The notes: generated by a model not told the origin, from the letters alone. 64,000 bases of DNA from Pseudomonadota bacterium (GCA_023388355.1 JAEWGI010000019.1:92317-156316), one strand, 5' to 3'; shown: positions 1 to 8,181, numbered from the stretch's first letter. A program made the numbers and translations.

Positions 1-2
1 CC

Positions 3-1509
3 GTGCTCTGCGTGGCCTATCCGCACATGGCCGGGCTCGGCGGCGACGGCTTCTGGCTGATCGCCGAAGCCGACGGCGGCCGGGTGCACGGCATCAACGC
101 CAGCGGCCCGTCGGCGCGGCTGGCGACGCTGGAGCGCTATCGCGAACACGCGGTCGACGGCGAGATCCCCGCGCGCGGCCCGCAGGCGGTGCTGACCGTG
201 CCCGGCGCGATCGACGGGTGGCGGATCGCGCACGAGCGCTACGGCCGACTGCCGTGGGCGGCGCTGTTCGAGGCGGCCATCGGCTATGCCGCCGAGGGCG
301 TGCCGGTCAGCCGCTCGCTGCGGGACTGGCTGGTCCAGGACGTGCCGGTGCTGTCGCGCTTCCCGGAGACCGCGGCGATCTTCCTGCCCGGCGGCCGGGT
401 GCCGGGCGAAGGCCAGCGCCTGGTGCAGCCGGCGCTGGCGCGTTCGCTGCGCGAGATCGCCGAAAAGGGCGCGCGCGGGCTTCTACGAGGGCGGCGTCGG
501 CGCGCGCCTGTGCGGGGGCGTGGCCGCGCAGGGCTCGCCGCTGCGCGATGACGACCTGGCCGCGTACTCGGCCGAGTGGGTCGAGCCGATCCGCGGCCGC
601 TACCGCGGCCACGAGGCGCTGCAGCTGCCGCCCAACACCCAGGGCTTCACCGCGCTGCAGATCCTCGGCCTGCTCGAAGGCTTCGACGTGGCGGCCTGGG
701 GGGACGGCAGCGCCGACTACTGCCACCACATGGCCGAGGCGGTGAAGCTGGCCTTCGCCGACCGCGAGGAATGGCTGACCGACCCGGCCTTCGTCGACAT
801 CCCGGTGCAGCGGCTGATCGCCGGCGACTACGCCGACGCGCGCCGCCGCCTGATCGACCCGCGGCAGGCGCAGGACATCGCGCAGGTGCCGGCCGGCATC
901 GCCTGCCCGCAGCCGCACGAGCGCCGCGCGCCGGACGGCGACACCTGCTACTTCTGCGTCGCCGACCGCGACGGCATGGTGGTGTCGCTGATCCAGTCGA
1001 TCTACCACGATTTCGGCAGCGCGGTGGTCGGCGGCGACACCGGCATCATCGTGCAGAACCGCGGCGCGTTCTTCTCGCTCGACGAGCGCCACCCCAACTG
1101 CCTGCAGCCGGGCAAGCGCACCTTCCACACCCTGATCCCGGCGATGCTCCTGCGCGACGGCAAGCCCTGGCTGGCCTACGGCTCGATGGGCGGCGAAGGA
1201 CAGCCGCAGACCCAGGCGGCGATCGTCACCCGGCTGGTCGATTTCGGCTACGACGTGCAGCAGGCGATCGAGGCGCCGCGCTGGCTGATGGGCCGCACCT
1301 GGGGCACGCGCAGCCGCAACCTGTCGCTGGAGGGGCGCATCGGCGACGAGGTGGCGCGCGAGCTCGAGCGCCGCGGCCAGCCGGTGCGGATGGTCAGCGA
1401 CTGGAACGACAACATGGGCCACGCCCACGCCATCCGCATCGACCGCGCGCCGGGCTTCTTCGAGGGCGGCGCCGACCCGCGCGGCGACGGTGCCGCGCTG
1501 GGCTACTGA
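3..1509 (+). pseudogene. ggt: gamma-glutamyltransferase, 5'-truncated by the window and frameshifted
   Basis: Gamma-glutamyltransferases are self-cleaving N-terminal-nucleophile enzymes that move the gamma-glutamyl group of glutathione to water or an acceptor, usually in the periplasm. The first part reads in frame 3 (PHMAGLGGDGFW, then VPGAIDGW) and the rest in frame 1 (RDDDLAAYSAEW, then the small-subunit start GDTCYFCVAD and YGSMGGEGQPQ). The Thr in GDTCYF aligns with the autoprocessing nucleophile. The two parts join if one G is removed from the GGG at 477-479, giving KGARGFYEGG. The N-terminus lies before the window. It is either a recent pseudogene or a single-base sequence error; everything downstream of the shift looks intact, so an error is quite possible. 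Confidence 0.85.
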
Positions 1510-1600
1510 GGCGCGCTGGATCCGGCCGGTCCGCGTGCTTTCGCGCCCCGTCGGCGTCGGCCACAATCGATACCGGCAGGACACATCGGGAGGCCATGCG

Positions 1601-1852
1601 ATGCGCAACCAACTGACCATCGCCGTGGGCGAGATCTACCAGGGCATCCGCCACGAGCATTGGCACGGCAAGACGTTTCGCCAGTTCTGGACGTGGTTCA
1701 ACGAGCGCTGCATCCGGATCGTCGGTGCGGCCGACGCGGACGAGCTCGACGAGCTGGAGCGCGCGTTGCTGGAGGTGCGCGCCGCGGTCGAGGATGGCGG
1801 ATACGCGGTGTCTTCCGATCGTCTCGACGAGGTGATTGAACCGCCGATGTGA
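1601..1852 (+). CDS. small conserved-looking protein of unknown function (83 aa)
   Basis: I do not recognise this family. The 83-residue product is soluble, acidic in its C-terminal half (ADADELDELERALLEV) and rich in aromatic residues near the N-terminus (HEHWHGKTFRQFWTWFNERC). It has no signal peptide or membrane segment. The start at 1601 was chosen because a GGGAGG ribosome-binding site ends a few bases upstream, while the longer reading frame runs back into the end of the gamma-glutamyltransferase gene. A CACAAT box near 1563 could be its promoter. It stands alone between ggt and the convergent DUF2884 gene, with only 162 bp of featureless DNA after it. Confidence 0.6.
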   Translation: MRNQLTIAVGEIYQGIRHEHWHGKTFRQFWTWFNERCIRIVGAADADELDELERALLEVRAAVEDGGYAVSSDRLDEVIEPPM

Positions 1853-2014
1853 ACGCGGCACCGTGGCGCCTCGACGGCGAGGGCGGGGGGCGTCCCCGCG
1901 TCGCGGCGCGCGTCCGGCCCGCCGGCCGGTGGAGCGCGCGCCGGGCGAGACCGCGCGGGGCGACGCTTTCCGGTGGATCGTCGGAGGACGCAAGGCGATG
2001 AACGGCTCGCAAGG

Positions 2015-2689
2015 CTAGCGGCGTGCGAACTCGCGGTGGACCTCGTCCATGCACCGGTCGAGGTCGCGGGCTTCCATCGTGGCGTAGGGCCGGAACTCCG
2101 GCACCGCTTCGCCCAGCCGCTGCTGCGCTTCGAGCAGGGCCGGCAGGCGCCGGCAGATGCCGCGCACCCCGGGTTCGACCGCCTGCCGCACCGCCTTGTC
2201 CATGCGCCGCTCCAGGCGACCGGTCATGGCGCTGAACATCAGCCCGAACAGGCCCTGGTCGACCACGTCGAGCGCCGCGTTCGCACTGCGTTCGCCGATG
2301 TCGATCCCGGCCATTGCGATGTCGATGACCCGACCGCGGTAGGCCAGCAGCTCCCGGCGCTGGGCGGCGTCGATGGCCAGCGCCTCGCCGTCGATCAGGA
2401 AGTCGCCGCGCGGCGTGATCTCCGCCTTCGGCAGCGCCTGTTCGCCGTGGTTCGACCCGCCGAAGCGAAGGCTGTCGCCCACGTCCAGGTTCTCGGTCTC
2501 CAGTTCCGCGCGGGCGACGGCCAGTTCCCTGCGGACTTCGCGCCGGGCTTCGCTCATCTCCTGGCTGATCTCGCGGCTGATCGAGCCGTCGGCGGACTCG
2601 CCGGCCAGAGCGGCCGGCGCCAGCAGCACGGCCAGCAGGCAGGCCGGGAGCCGCGACTTCAGGGAACGGGGGGTGTGCGCGTGCGTCAT
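2015..2689 (-). CDS. exported DUF2884 (YggN-like) protein, paralogue 1
   Basis: This 224-residue protein starts with a signal peptide (SRLPACLLAVLLAPAALA, about residues 10-28). The mature part matches the DUF2884/YggN type: an acidic amphipathic segment, a short strand region around ITPRGDFLIDGEALAI, then DIGERSANAALDVV and a Cys-containing helical tail (GVRGICRRL and LDRCMDEVH). The family is periplasmic and of unknown function. The start at 2689 has a GGAG box about 7 bp upstream and gives a clean signal peptide. It is the last gene of a three-gene minus-strand group, 28 bp after the GSGD-repeat gene, and is a paralogue of the lipoprotein at 3646-4371. Shared features are ITPxGxxxI, xGIDIGxxxA or xGMDLGxxxA, and two conserved Cys. 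Confidence 0.75.
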   Translation of the reverse strand: MTHAHTPRSLKSRLPACLLAVLLAPAALAGESADGSISREISQEMSEARREVRRELAVARAELETENLDVGDSLRFGGSNHGEQALPKAEITPRGDFLIDGEALAIDAAQRRELLAYRGRVIDIAMAGIDIGERSANAALDVVDQGLFGLMFSAMTGRLERRMDKAVRQAVEPGVRGICRRLPALLEAQQRLGEAVPEFRPYATMEARDLDRCMDEVHREFARR

Positions 2690-2717
2690 GGGAGACTCCG
2701 GCATGGAAGAAGCGGGA

Positions 2718-3548
2718 TCAGCGCTTGCGCGGAACGTCGACGCTGCCGCGGACGCCGCCGTGGTCGATGTCGCCGCTGCCGACCGACGAAACGACCAGGT
2801 CGCCGCCCACGCCGCTGACGTCGAGATCGCCCGAACCGATCGATCCGACCTGGACGCTGCCGCCGACATCCGCCAGTTCCGCGTCGCCTGAGCCGATCGA
2901 GCCGATCTTCACGCTGCCGTCCGCGCGGCGCAGGCTGAAATCGCCCGAGCCGATGCTGCCGACTTCGACGTCGCCGCGCAGGTTCGCCGCCTCGACGTCG
3001 CCCGAGCCGATCGACAGCACGTGCAGGCTGCCCGCATCGTCCACCCGGACGTCGCCGGAGCCGACCTTGGCGGTCACGCGTCCGCGCGTGCGGCGCAGGT
3101 CGACGTCGCCCGATCCCACGTCGGCGCTGAGCGCCGAGGCGCCGGTGGCCCAGGCGTCGCCCGAGCCCACGTCCAGCTGTACCAGGACGCTGTCGGGCAC
3201 GTTCGCATCGAGTTCGAGGTAGGCGTAGCGCTTGCCGAAGGCAAGCCCGCTCCAGCCGGGGTCGCGCTGCAGCCGCACGACCAGCTTGTCGCCGCTGCGC
3301 TCCTGGGCGAGGGTCAGTCGCTCCAGGTGGCCGGCATCCGACGCACAGGCGCGGCCCGTGACCTTGCCGCTGGCCGCCGGGGCGGCCTCGACGCGCAGCT
3401 TGTGGGGGCCGATGTCGAACAGCACCGACTTCACGCCCCTGAAGTCGAGGTCGAGATTGCGCGGCGCGCCGTGCGCGCATTCGTCCGCCAGCGCGGGCGC
3501 CGAAGCGGTGGCAAGGAGCAGCAGGGCGAGGGTGGCGTGGCGGGACAT
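2718..3548 (-). CDS. secreted GSGD-repeat beta-helix protein (DUF4097/adhesin-like)
   Basis: This 276-residue protein has a signal peptide (MSRHATLALLLLATASAPALA) and a globular first half with two Cys (ECAHG, GRACAS). Its second half is a regular repeat: GSGD, preceded by V or I, occurs eight times. The last five copies are exactly 19 residues apart, each followed by a short strand and a GG or RG turn (for example IGSGDFSLRRADGSVKIGS). Such ladders are typical of the DUF4097/DUF2807 beta-solenoid proteins of the envelope. It ends DVPRKR with no anchor, so it is probably periplasmic or secreted. The start at 3548 has a GAAGGAA box upstream. It sits between two DUF2884 genes on the same strand, suggesting one operon. 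No enzyme motif is visible. Confidence 0.7.
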   Translation of the reverse strand: MSRHATLALLLLATASAPALADECAHGAPRNLDLDFRGVKSVLFDIGPHKLRVEAAPAASGKVTGRACASDAGHLERLTLAQERSGDKLVVRLQRDPGWSGLAFGKRYAYLELDANVPDSVLVQLDVGSGDAWATGASALSADVGSGDVDLRRTRGRVTAKVGSGDVRVDDAGSLHVLSIGSGDVEAANLRGDVEVGSIGSGDFSLRRADGSVKIGSIGSGDAELADVGGSVQVGSIGSGDLDVSGVGGDLVVSSVGSGDIDHGGVRGSVDVPRKR

Positions 3549-3645
3549 GGGCGTTCCTTCGTCAGGGGCATGGGGCATGGATGCGGCGACGGTGTGGATG
3601 GTTGAAGGGGCGGCGTCTTGCGTGCCATGCCGGCAGGATGCGCGG

Positions 3646-4371
3646 TCACACGGCCGTCGCGGCCGCGTCGGCTTCGGTCGCCGGATCCGCCGGCGCTGTC
3701 GGCGCGTCGTCGTCGGTGCCGGATCCGACGTCCTTGTGGCAGTCTCCGATGTCGCTGGCGTCCATGCGTGCATAGGGGGCGAACTCGGGCACGGCCGCGG
3801 CGAGCGCCGTCTGCGCCTGCAGCAGCTGCGGCAGGTGGTCGCACAGCTGCATCGCCGCGGCCTCGAGCTTCCGGGCTTCGGCCTCGATGCGCTTTTCGAC
3901 CTCGTGGGCATCGCCGCGGAAGATGCTGGCGATGGCTTCGCCGGCCGCCTTCATGCCCAGGTCCGCGCCCTGGACGCCGAGATCCATGCCGGCGCTGGCG
4001 ACGGCGAGGATGCCTTCGCGGTAATCGCGGGCCAGCGCGAGGCTGCGCTCGTCCATCGCGACGGTCGTGCCGGCGACGATCAGCTCGCCATCGGGGGTGA
4101 TCTCGGCGGCGGGCAGGCCGTCCGCCTTGCGCTGGATGCGGTTGCCGTTGACCTGTATGTCGAGGTCGCCGTTGAGGCTGAGGTTGCCTTCGTGCATCTT
4201 CCTGCGCGCCTTGTCCATGGCCCTGGCGACGGTGCGGCCGAGGGCGGTGTCCGGTACGGCGGCATCGACGTCGGCCTGGGTGCCGGGCGGGGCCGGCGGC
4301 GGAGTGTCGCGCTGGCAGGCGGTGAACAGGGGCAGGGCGGCGACGAGGGCGAGGGTGGCGAAGCGCTTCAT
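3646..4371 (-). CDS. DUF2884 lipoprotein, paralogue 2
   Basis: This 241-residue protein carries a lipoprotein signal (MKRFATLALVAALPLFTAC) with Cys19 as the expected lipidation site, followed by a Pro-rich linker. The rest has the DUF2884 layout: a basic helix (ARAMDKARRKMHEGN), ITPDGELIVAGTTVAMDE, SAGMDLGVQGADLG, and a helical tail with Cys (MQLCDHLPQLL, DIGDCHKDVG). An Ala/Asp-rich tail of about 25 residues follows. The start has a GAGGA box upstream. It is first in the three-gene group, 97 bp upstream of the GSGD-repeat gene. The duplicated family flanking one repeat protein suggests a shared envelope role, which is inference only. The 333 bp upstream hold a tandem repeat. Confidence 0.75.
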   Translation of the reverse strand: MKRFATLALVAALPLFTACQRDTPPPAPPGTQADVDAAVPDTALGRTVARAMDKARRKMHEGNLSLNGDLDIQVNGNRIQRKADGLPAAEITPDGELIVAGTTVAMDERSLALARDYREGILAVASAGMDLGVQGADLGMKAAGEAIASIFRGDAHEVEKRIEAEARKLEAAAMQLCDHLPQLLQAQTALAAAVPEFAPYARMDASDIGDCHKDVGSGTDDDAPTAPADPATEADAAATAV

Positions 4372-4444
4372 GCGGGTGTCCTCAGGATCGCGGGGGCAGT
4401 GGGTGAGACGCGGCGACCGGGGTGGCTGTGACGATGATGCGCTC

Positions 4445-4649
4445 CGGCAGGCTTTGCGGCAGTGCCGCCTTCGTCGGGTTGGGTTGCGCCATCCATGGCA
4501 GTGCATCTGTCCTTCGGGTCGATCCGGCCCGGCCATCCATGGGCGGTGGTTCGGCAGGCTTTGCGGCAGTGCCGCCTTGGTCGGGTTGGGTTGTGCCATC
4601 CATGGCGGTGCATCTGTCCTTCGGGTCGATCCGGCCCGGCCATCCATGG
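4445..4649. repeat. two tandem 98-bp intergenic repeats, 107-bp period
   Basis: Units at about 4445-4542 and 4552-4649 differ at only a few positions. Each begins CGGCAGGCTTTGCGGCAG, contains the near-palindrome GCGGCAGTGCCGC, and holds two copies of CCATCCATGG, one in the middle and one at the end. No gene lies in the gap 4372-4704. Short open frames across the units in both directions look like repeat artefacts. Confidence 0.8.
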
Positions 4650-4704
4650 CCGGTCGTTCGCGAACGCGGCCGATGCCGATAGGGCATCGGCCAAGCGCGT
4701 TCGC

Positions 4705-5772
4705 TCACCCCTCGTCCCGCCACCTGCGCAGGCGGATGGCGGCGAAGATCATCGCCGCGCCGGCGGCCACGCCGGCCCACAGGTCGAGGCTGGCCAGGTT
4801 GCGGTACACGCCCAGCGGATTCATCAGGTTGCGGGCCGCGCCCGGCACGTCGAAGTCGACGGTCTGCAGGTATTCCAGATCCATGAACGTCATCGGGAAG
4901 ATGCTGGTCAGCGCCCGCAGCACGATGTTGCGGAAGAACGGCCAGGTGACGTCGTCGAACACGCCCAGAAACTCGAGCCATGCGACGAAGATGCCGGCGA
5001 ACAGCGGGATGATGGTCGCCCACAGGAACGGCTTGCTGCGTGCCCAGGCCGAGCACAGCATCAGCCAGCCGACGGTCGGCATCGCCCAGAGCGCGTACAG
5101 CGGGATCGCGGCGATGTACTGCAGCGAGATCAGCGTGGGGCTGGCCGGTCCCCACAGCAGCGCAAGCGGGTCGCCACCGTAGAACAGCACCACCAGGCTC
5201 ACCAGCAGCAGGAAGCCGAACAGGGTCAGGATCGACGCGACCGTGGCGATCAGCGGGGCCACGATCACCGCGCTGGCGACCTTCGACATCACCGTCGCGC
5301 TGTCGGACAGCGGCAGCGATTTCCAGAACAGCACGCTGCGGTCCTTGCGCTCGTCGTACAGCGCGCCCAGGCAGTAGAAGAACACCACGAAGGCAAGCAC
5401 CACGAACGGCCAGCCCGAGGCCATGATCAGGGTCAGGTCGATCCCGTCGCCCAGGCGCGCGAGTTCCTCGTGGCCCAGGCGCGAGGTGAGCATGCCCAGG
5501 TCCAGGCCGTTGATGTTGATGCGGGTGCCGTCCTGGAGCGAGATCTCGGCATCGTCGGGCAGCTTGCCGCGCGTGGCCACCATCGCCATCACGATGCCCA
5601 TTGCCGCGAGCACCAGCGAGATCGCGCCGGCCACCATCGGGGCCCACAGGAATCCGCCGCGGTTCTCCCAGTATTCGCGCCGCACAAGCCATGCGAAGCG
5701 GCGGGTGGGCGGGATCGGCGCGGCGGCGGCAGGACGTGGCGCGACGGGCAGGGTATCGGCAGCGGCGTTCAT
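4705..5772 (-). CDS. ABC-2 type transporter permease
   Basis: This 355-residue membrane protein is the permease partner of the ATPase encoded just upstream. After a Pro/Ala-rich cytoplasmic N-terminus it has about six hydrophobic segments (for example MVAGAISLVLAAMGIVMAMV, WPFVVLAFVVFFYCLGALY and ATVASILTLFGFLLLVSLVV) and a basic C-terminus (AIRLRRWRDEG). After the second segment, DERKDRSVLFWKSLPLSD is the cytoplasmic loop typical of ABC-2 permeases of the YtrC/ABC2_membrane kind. The start codon overlaps the ATPase stop in ATGA. The GntR-ATPase-permease order is that of YtrA-type operons, which respond to cell-wall-active compounds in Bacillus. The substrate here is unknown. Confidence 0.85.
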   Translation of the reverse strand: MNAAADTLPVAPRPAAAAPIPPTRRFAWLVRREYWENRGGFLWAPMVAGAISLVLAAMGIVMAMVATRGKLPDDAEISLQDGTRININGLDLGMLTSRLGHEELARLGDGIDLTLIMASGWPFVVLAFVVFFYCLGALYDERKDRSVLFWKSLPLSDSATVMSKVASAVIVAPLIATVASILTLFGFLLLVSLVVLFYGGDPLALLWGPASPTLISLQYIAAIPLYALWAMPTVGWLMLCSAWARSKPFLWATIIPLFAGIFVAWLEFLGVFDDVTWPFFRNIVLRALTSIFPMTFMDLEYLQTVDFDVPGAARNLMNPLGVYRNLASLDLWAGVAAGAAMIFAAIRLRRWRDEG

Positions 5773-6647
5773 GCGTAGGTTCCCTTCATCGTGGCGACGA
5801 ACAGATCGGCCAGGCCCGGGGTCCGGGTTTCTCCATGTGCCGCGAGCGCGTGCTGCGGCACGCCGTCGAACAGCATCACGGTCTTGCCGAATGGCAGCGA
5901 GCGCTCGTCGATCGGGCCGAGGCCGCGCGCGGCCTCGACCTGGTCGGCGTTGACCAGGACTTCGACGAATCGCCCGCCCACTTCTTCCATCGGCGCGTCC
6001 AGCACCACCTTGCCGTCGCGGATGAACATCACGTCGGTGAGGATGTGCTCGATCTCCTCGACCTGGTGGGTGGTGATGATGATGGTCTTGTTCTCGTCGA
6101 AGTAGTCCTCCAGCAGGCGCTGGTAGAACTGCTTGCGGTAGAGGATGTCCAGCCCGAGGGTGGGTTCGTCGAGCACCAGCAGGCGCGCGTCGATGGCCAT
6201 CACCAGTGCCAGGTGCAACTGCACGATCATGCCCTTGGACATCTCGCGCACCCGCTGCCCGGGCTTGAGCTGGGTGTTGGCCAGGAAGCGCTCGCAGCGG
6301 GCGCGGTCGAAGCGCGGGTGCACGCCGGCGACGAAGTCGATCGCCTCGCGCACCCGCATCCAGCGCGGCAGCACCGCCACGTCGGCGATGAAGCACACGT
6401 CGTTCATCAGCTCGTTGCGCTGGCTGCGCGGATCGCGGCCGAGTACGCCCAGCTCGCCTTCGAACGGGATCAGGCCCAGCATCGCCTTGAGCGCGGTGGT
6501 CTTGCCGGCGCCGTTGGGGCCGATCAGGCCGACGATGCGTCCCGCCTCGATGCGGAAGCTGGCGTTGTCGAGCGCGAGCGTGTTGCGGTAGGCCTTGCGC
6601 AGTCCGCGCGCATCGACCACCGGCGGGTTGTCGACAGCGGCGTTCAT
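5769..6647 (-). CDS. ABC transporter ATP-binding protein (YtrB-like)
   Basis: This 292-residue ATPase has a Walker A at residues 43-51 (GPNGAGKTT), a Walker B ending in LLVLDEP near 156-162 and the switch His at about 194 (TTHQVEEIEH). The usual LSGGQ signature is replaced by MSKGM near 136-140, the variant common in YtrB-like and CcmA-related exporters. A C-terminal region of about 80 residues follows (RFVEVLVNADQ) and is probably regulatory. The gene overlaps its neighbours by 4 bp on both sides (ATGA), so translation with the GntR regulator and the permease is coupled. It should energise the permease at 4705-5772. Confidence 0.9.
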   Translation of the reverse strand: MNAAVDNPPVVDARGLRKAYRNTLALDNASFRIEAGRIVGLIGPNGAGKTTALKAMLGLIPFEGELGVLGRDPRSQRNELMNDVCFIADVAVLPRWMRVREAIDFVAGVHPRFDRARCERFLANTQLKPGQRVREMSKGMIVQLHLALVMAIDARLLVLDEPTLGLDILYRKQFYQRLLEDYFDENKTIIITTHQVEEIEHILTDVMFIRDGKVVLDAPMEEVGGRFVEVLVNADQVEAARGLGPIDERSLPFGKTVMLFDGVPQHALAAHGETRTPGLADLFVATMKGTYA

Positions 6648-7012
6648 CGCGCAGCTCCCTGTTCGCGCGGCATCAGGTCTTCCAGCGCCAGGCCCAGGCG
6701 CTGGATGCGCTCGAGCACCTGCGGCCATTCCTCCTGCAGGAACCGCTCGCGTTCGTTGACCAGCAGTTTCTTCGCCGCTTCTTCGGTGACGTACATGCCC
6801 AGGCCCCTTCGTTTTTCGACCAGCGACTCGTCGGCCAGCTCCTGGTAGGCGCGCGAGACGGTGATCGGGTTGAGTTGGTATTCGGCTGCAACCTGGCGCA
6901 CCGAAGGCAGTGCGTCGCCCGGTTTGAGGATCCCGTCCAGCATCATCGCGATCACGCGTTCCTTCAGCTGGCGGTAGATCGGAGCGCCGTCGCTCCACTG
7001 GATATTGGTCAT
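6644..7012 (-). CDS. GntR-family transcriptional regulator, YtrA subfamily
   Basis: This 122-residue protein is almost only a GntR winged helix-turn-helix (residues about 10-72, IYRQLKERV to RRGLGMYV, with LPSVRQVAAEYQLNPITVSRAY as the helix-turn-helix). A short C-terminal helical tail of about 45 residues follows. The small size and lack of an effector-binding domain are typical of the YtrA subfamily, which represses its own ABC-transporter operon. The gene starts 4 bp after the small membrane protein gene and overlaps the ATPase gene by 4 bp. The inverted repeat at 7504-7527 over the operon promoter is the likely binding site. Confidence 0.9.
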   Translation of the reverse strand: MTNIQWSDGAPIYRQLKERVIAMMLDGILKPGDALPSVRQVAAEYQLNPITVSRAYQELADESLVEKRRGLGMYVTEEAAKKLLVNERERFLQEEWPQVLERIQRLGLALEDLMPREQGAAR

Positions 7013-7016
7013 GGCG

Positions 7017-7478
7017 TCAGCTCCGGCCGCGGCCCGTCCCGCGTGCGAACGAGAAATAGGGTACGGCGATCGCGCTGCGCACTCCGCGGACGCGGCGCTG
7101 GCCGGCGGGGCGCTCTTCGCCCCCTGCGTCCGCGTCTGCGGTTCCGGTCCCGTCCGCGCCCATGGGTCCGACCAGCCGGCTTTCGCCGATCACGGTGGCG
7201 ATGAAGCCGATGGTGACCGCGACCGCCCGTTCGACCGAGCGCGCGTCCACCAGCGCCGCCTCGTACTGGCGACTGCGGGCCTGGAGGCGGACCGAGACGG
7301 CATCGGCATCGGCAAGCAGGGTGGCGGCGCTGGAGCGGTCCGCGGCGGGCGCGTCGGCGACGGCCGGGGCCGGTGCGGGCGGTGCCGGCAGGGCCGGACG
7401 CGCGGCGATCAGGCCGACCGCGAGCACCATGCCGGTGACCGAGAAAGCCAGTATCGTGTTGCGCAGCTTGTGGTTCAT
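7017..7478 (-). CDS. small single-pass membrane protein, first gene of the GntR-ABC operon
   Basis: I do not recognise this 153-residue protein. It has one N-terminal membrane segment or uncleaved signal (TILAFSVTGMVLAVGLIAA, residues about 7-25), an Ala/Pro-rich linker, a helical middle (ERAVAVTIGFIATVIGESR) and a Gly/Arg-rich, probably disordered C-terminus. The start at 7478 was preferred over the ATG at 7487 because AGGA lies 9 bp upstream of it, while the longer start has no room for a binding site. Being first behind the regulated promoter and 4 bp before the GntR gene, it is probably an accessory protein of the transporter or a target of the same signal. Confidence 0.65.
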   Translation of the reverse strand: MNHKLRNTILAFSVTGMVLAVGLIAARPALPAPPAPAPAVADAPAADRSSAATLLADADAVSVRLQARSRQYEAALVDARSVERAVAVTIGFIATVIGESRLVGPMGADGTGTADADAGGEERPAGQRRVRGVRSAIAVPYFSFARGTGRGRS

Positions 7479-7503
7479 GGCCAACATCCTGCTTTGGTGG
7501 ATA

Positions 7504-7544
7504 GGTGTTGTATTCAACTATAACACCAGAACAGGCCTTTGCAA
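7504..7544 (-). promoter_or_regulatory. promoter with overlapping GntR-type operator
   Basis: On the minus strand a sigma-70 promoter reads TTGCAA (7539-7544), a 16-bp spacer and TATAGT (7517-7522). A dyad at 7504-7527 covers the -10 box; its arms are GGTGTTGTA and TATAACACC, nearly perfect complements. Dyads of this size and position are typical of YtrA-type autorepression. The regulator gene is second in the operon, so autoregulation is the natural reading. Confidence 0.65.
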
Positions 7545-7620
7545 GCGCCGCGTGGCCGGTTTCGACCCAACTGAAGTCATGGTCTCCCGCCGCCGCCCCT
7601 CAAACTCTTCGGAAATATCA

Positions 7621-8181
7621 ATGAAAACCATCAGATACGGCGTTTTCATGTTGTTGCTTCTGATGTTTGCGGCCAGCGCTACGGCCGCCGGCCTGCTGGA
7701 GCGCAGCTACCGTCCGCTGACCGGCAAGACCCCGGTCGACCTCTCGGCCACCTACGGCGGCCAGGTGCTGCTGATCGTCAACACCGCCAGCAAGTGCGGG
7801 CTGGCGCCGCAGTTCGAGGGGCTGGAGGCGCTGTATTCGCGCTACAGGTCGCAGGGATTCGCGGTGCTCGGATTCCCGTCGGGCGACTTCCGCGACCAGG
7901 AATACGAGGACGAGGAGAAGATCCAGGAGTTCTGCACCCTGACCTACGGGGTGAAGTTCCCCATGTTCGCGCCCGTTCACGTGGTCGGCGACGATGCCAC
8001 GCCGCTGTACCGCGACCTGCTGCGCGCCACCGGCGAGGCGCCGGAGTGGAACTTCCACAAGTACCTGGTGGGCCGCGACGGCAAGGTCATCGCCTCATGG
8101 GAGAGCCGGCTGCTGCCGGAGGATCCGGAGATCGTGGCTGAGATCGAGCGCGCGCTGCTGGCGCCGCGCCCCGGCGCATAG
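7621..8181 (+). CDS. exported glutathione peroxidase family protein
   Basis: This 186-residue thiol peroxidase has a signal peptide (KTIRYGVFMLLLLMFAASATAA), so it should act in the periplasm. The peroxidatic Cys59 is in NTASKCG and Trp143 in WNFHKYLV. The usual FPCNQF motif, which carries the active-site Gln and often the resolving Cys, reads FPSGDF here, so the Gln is replaced. The substrate is more likely thioredoxin-like than glutathione, as for most bacterial members, but that is not proven by sequence. The ATG at 7621 is the only start that gives a signal peptide. It diverges from the GntR-ABC operon across about 140 bp. Confidence 0.85.
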   Translation: MKTIRYGVFMLLLLMFAASATAAGLLERSYRPLTGKTPVDLSATYGGQVLLIVNTASKCGLAPQFEGLEALYSRYRSQGFAVLGFPSGDFRDQEYEDEEKIQEFCTLTYGVKFPMFAPVHVVGDDATPLYRDLLRATGEAPEWNFHKYLVGRDGKVIASWESRLLPEDPEIVAEIERALLAPRPGA

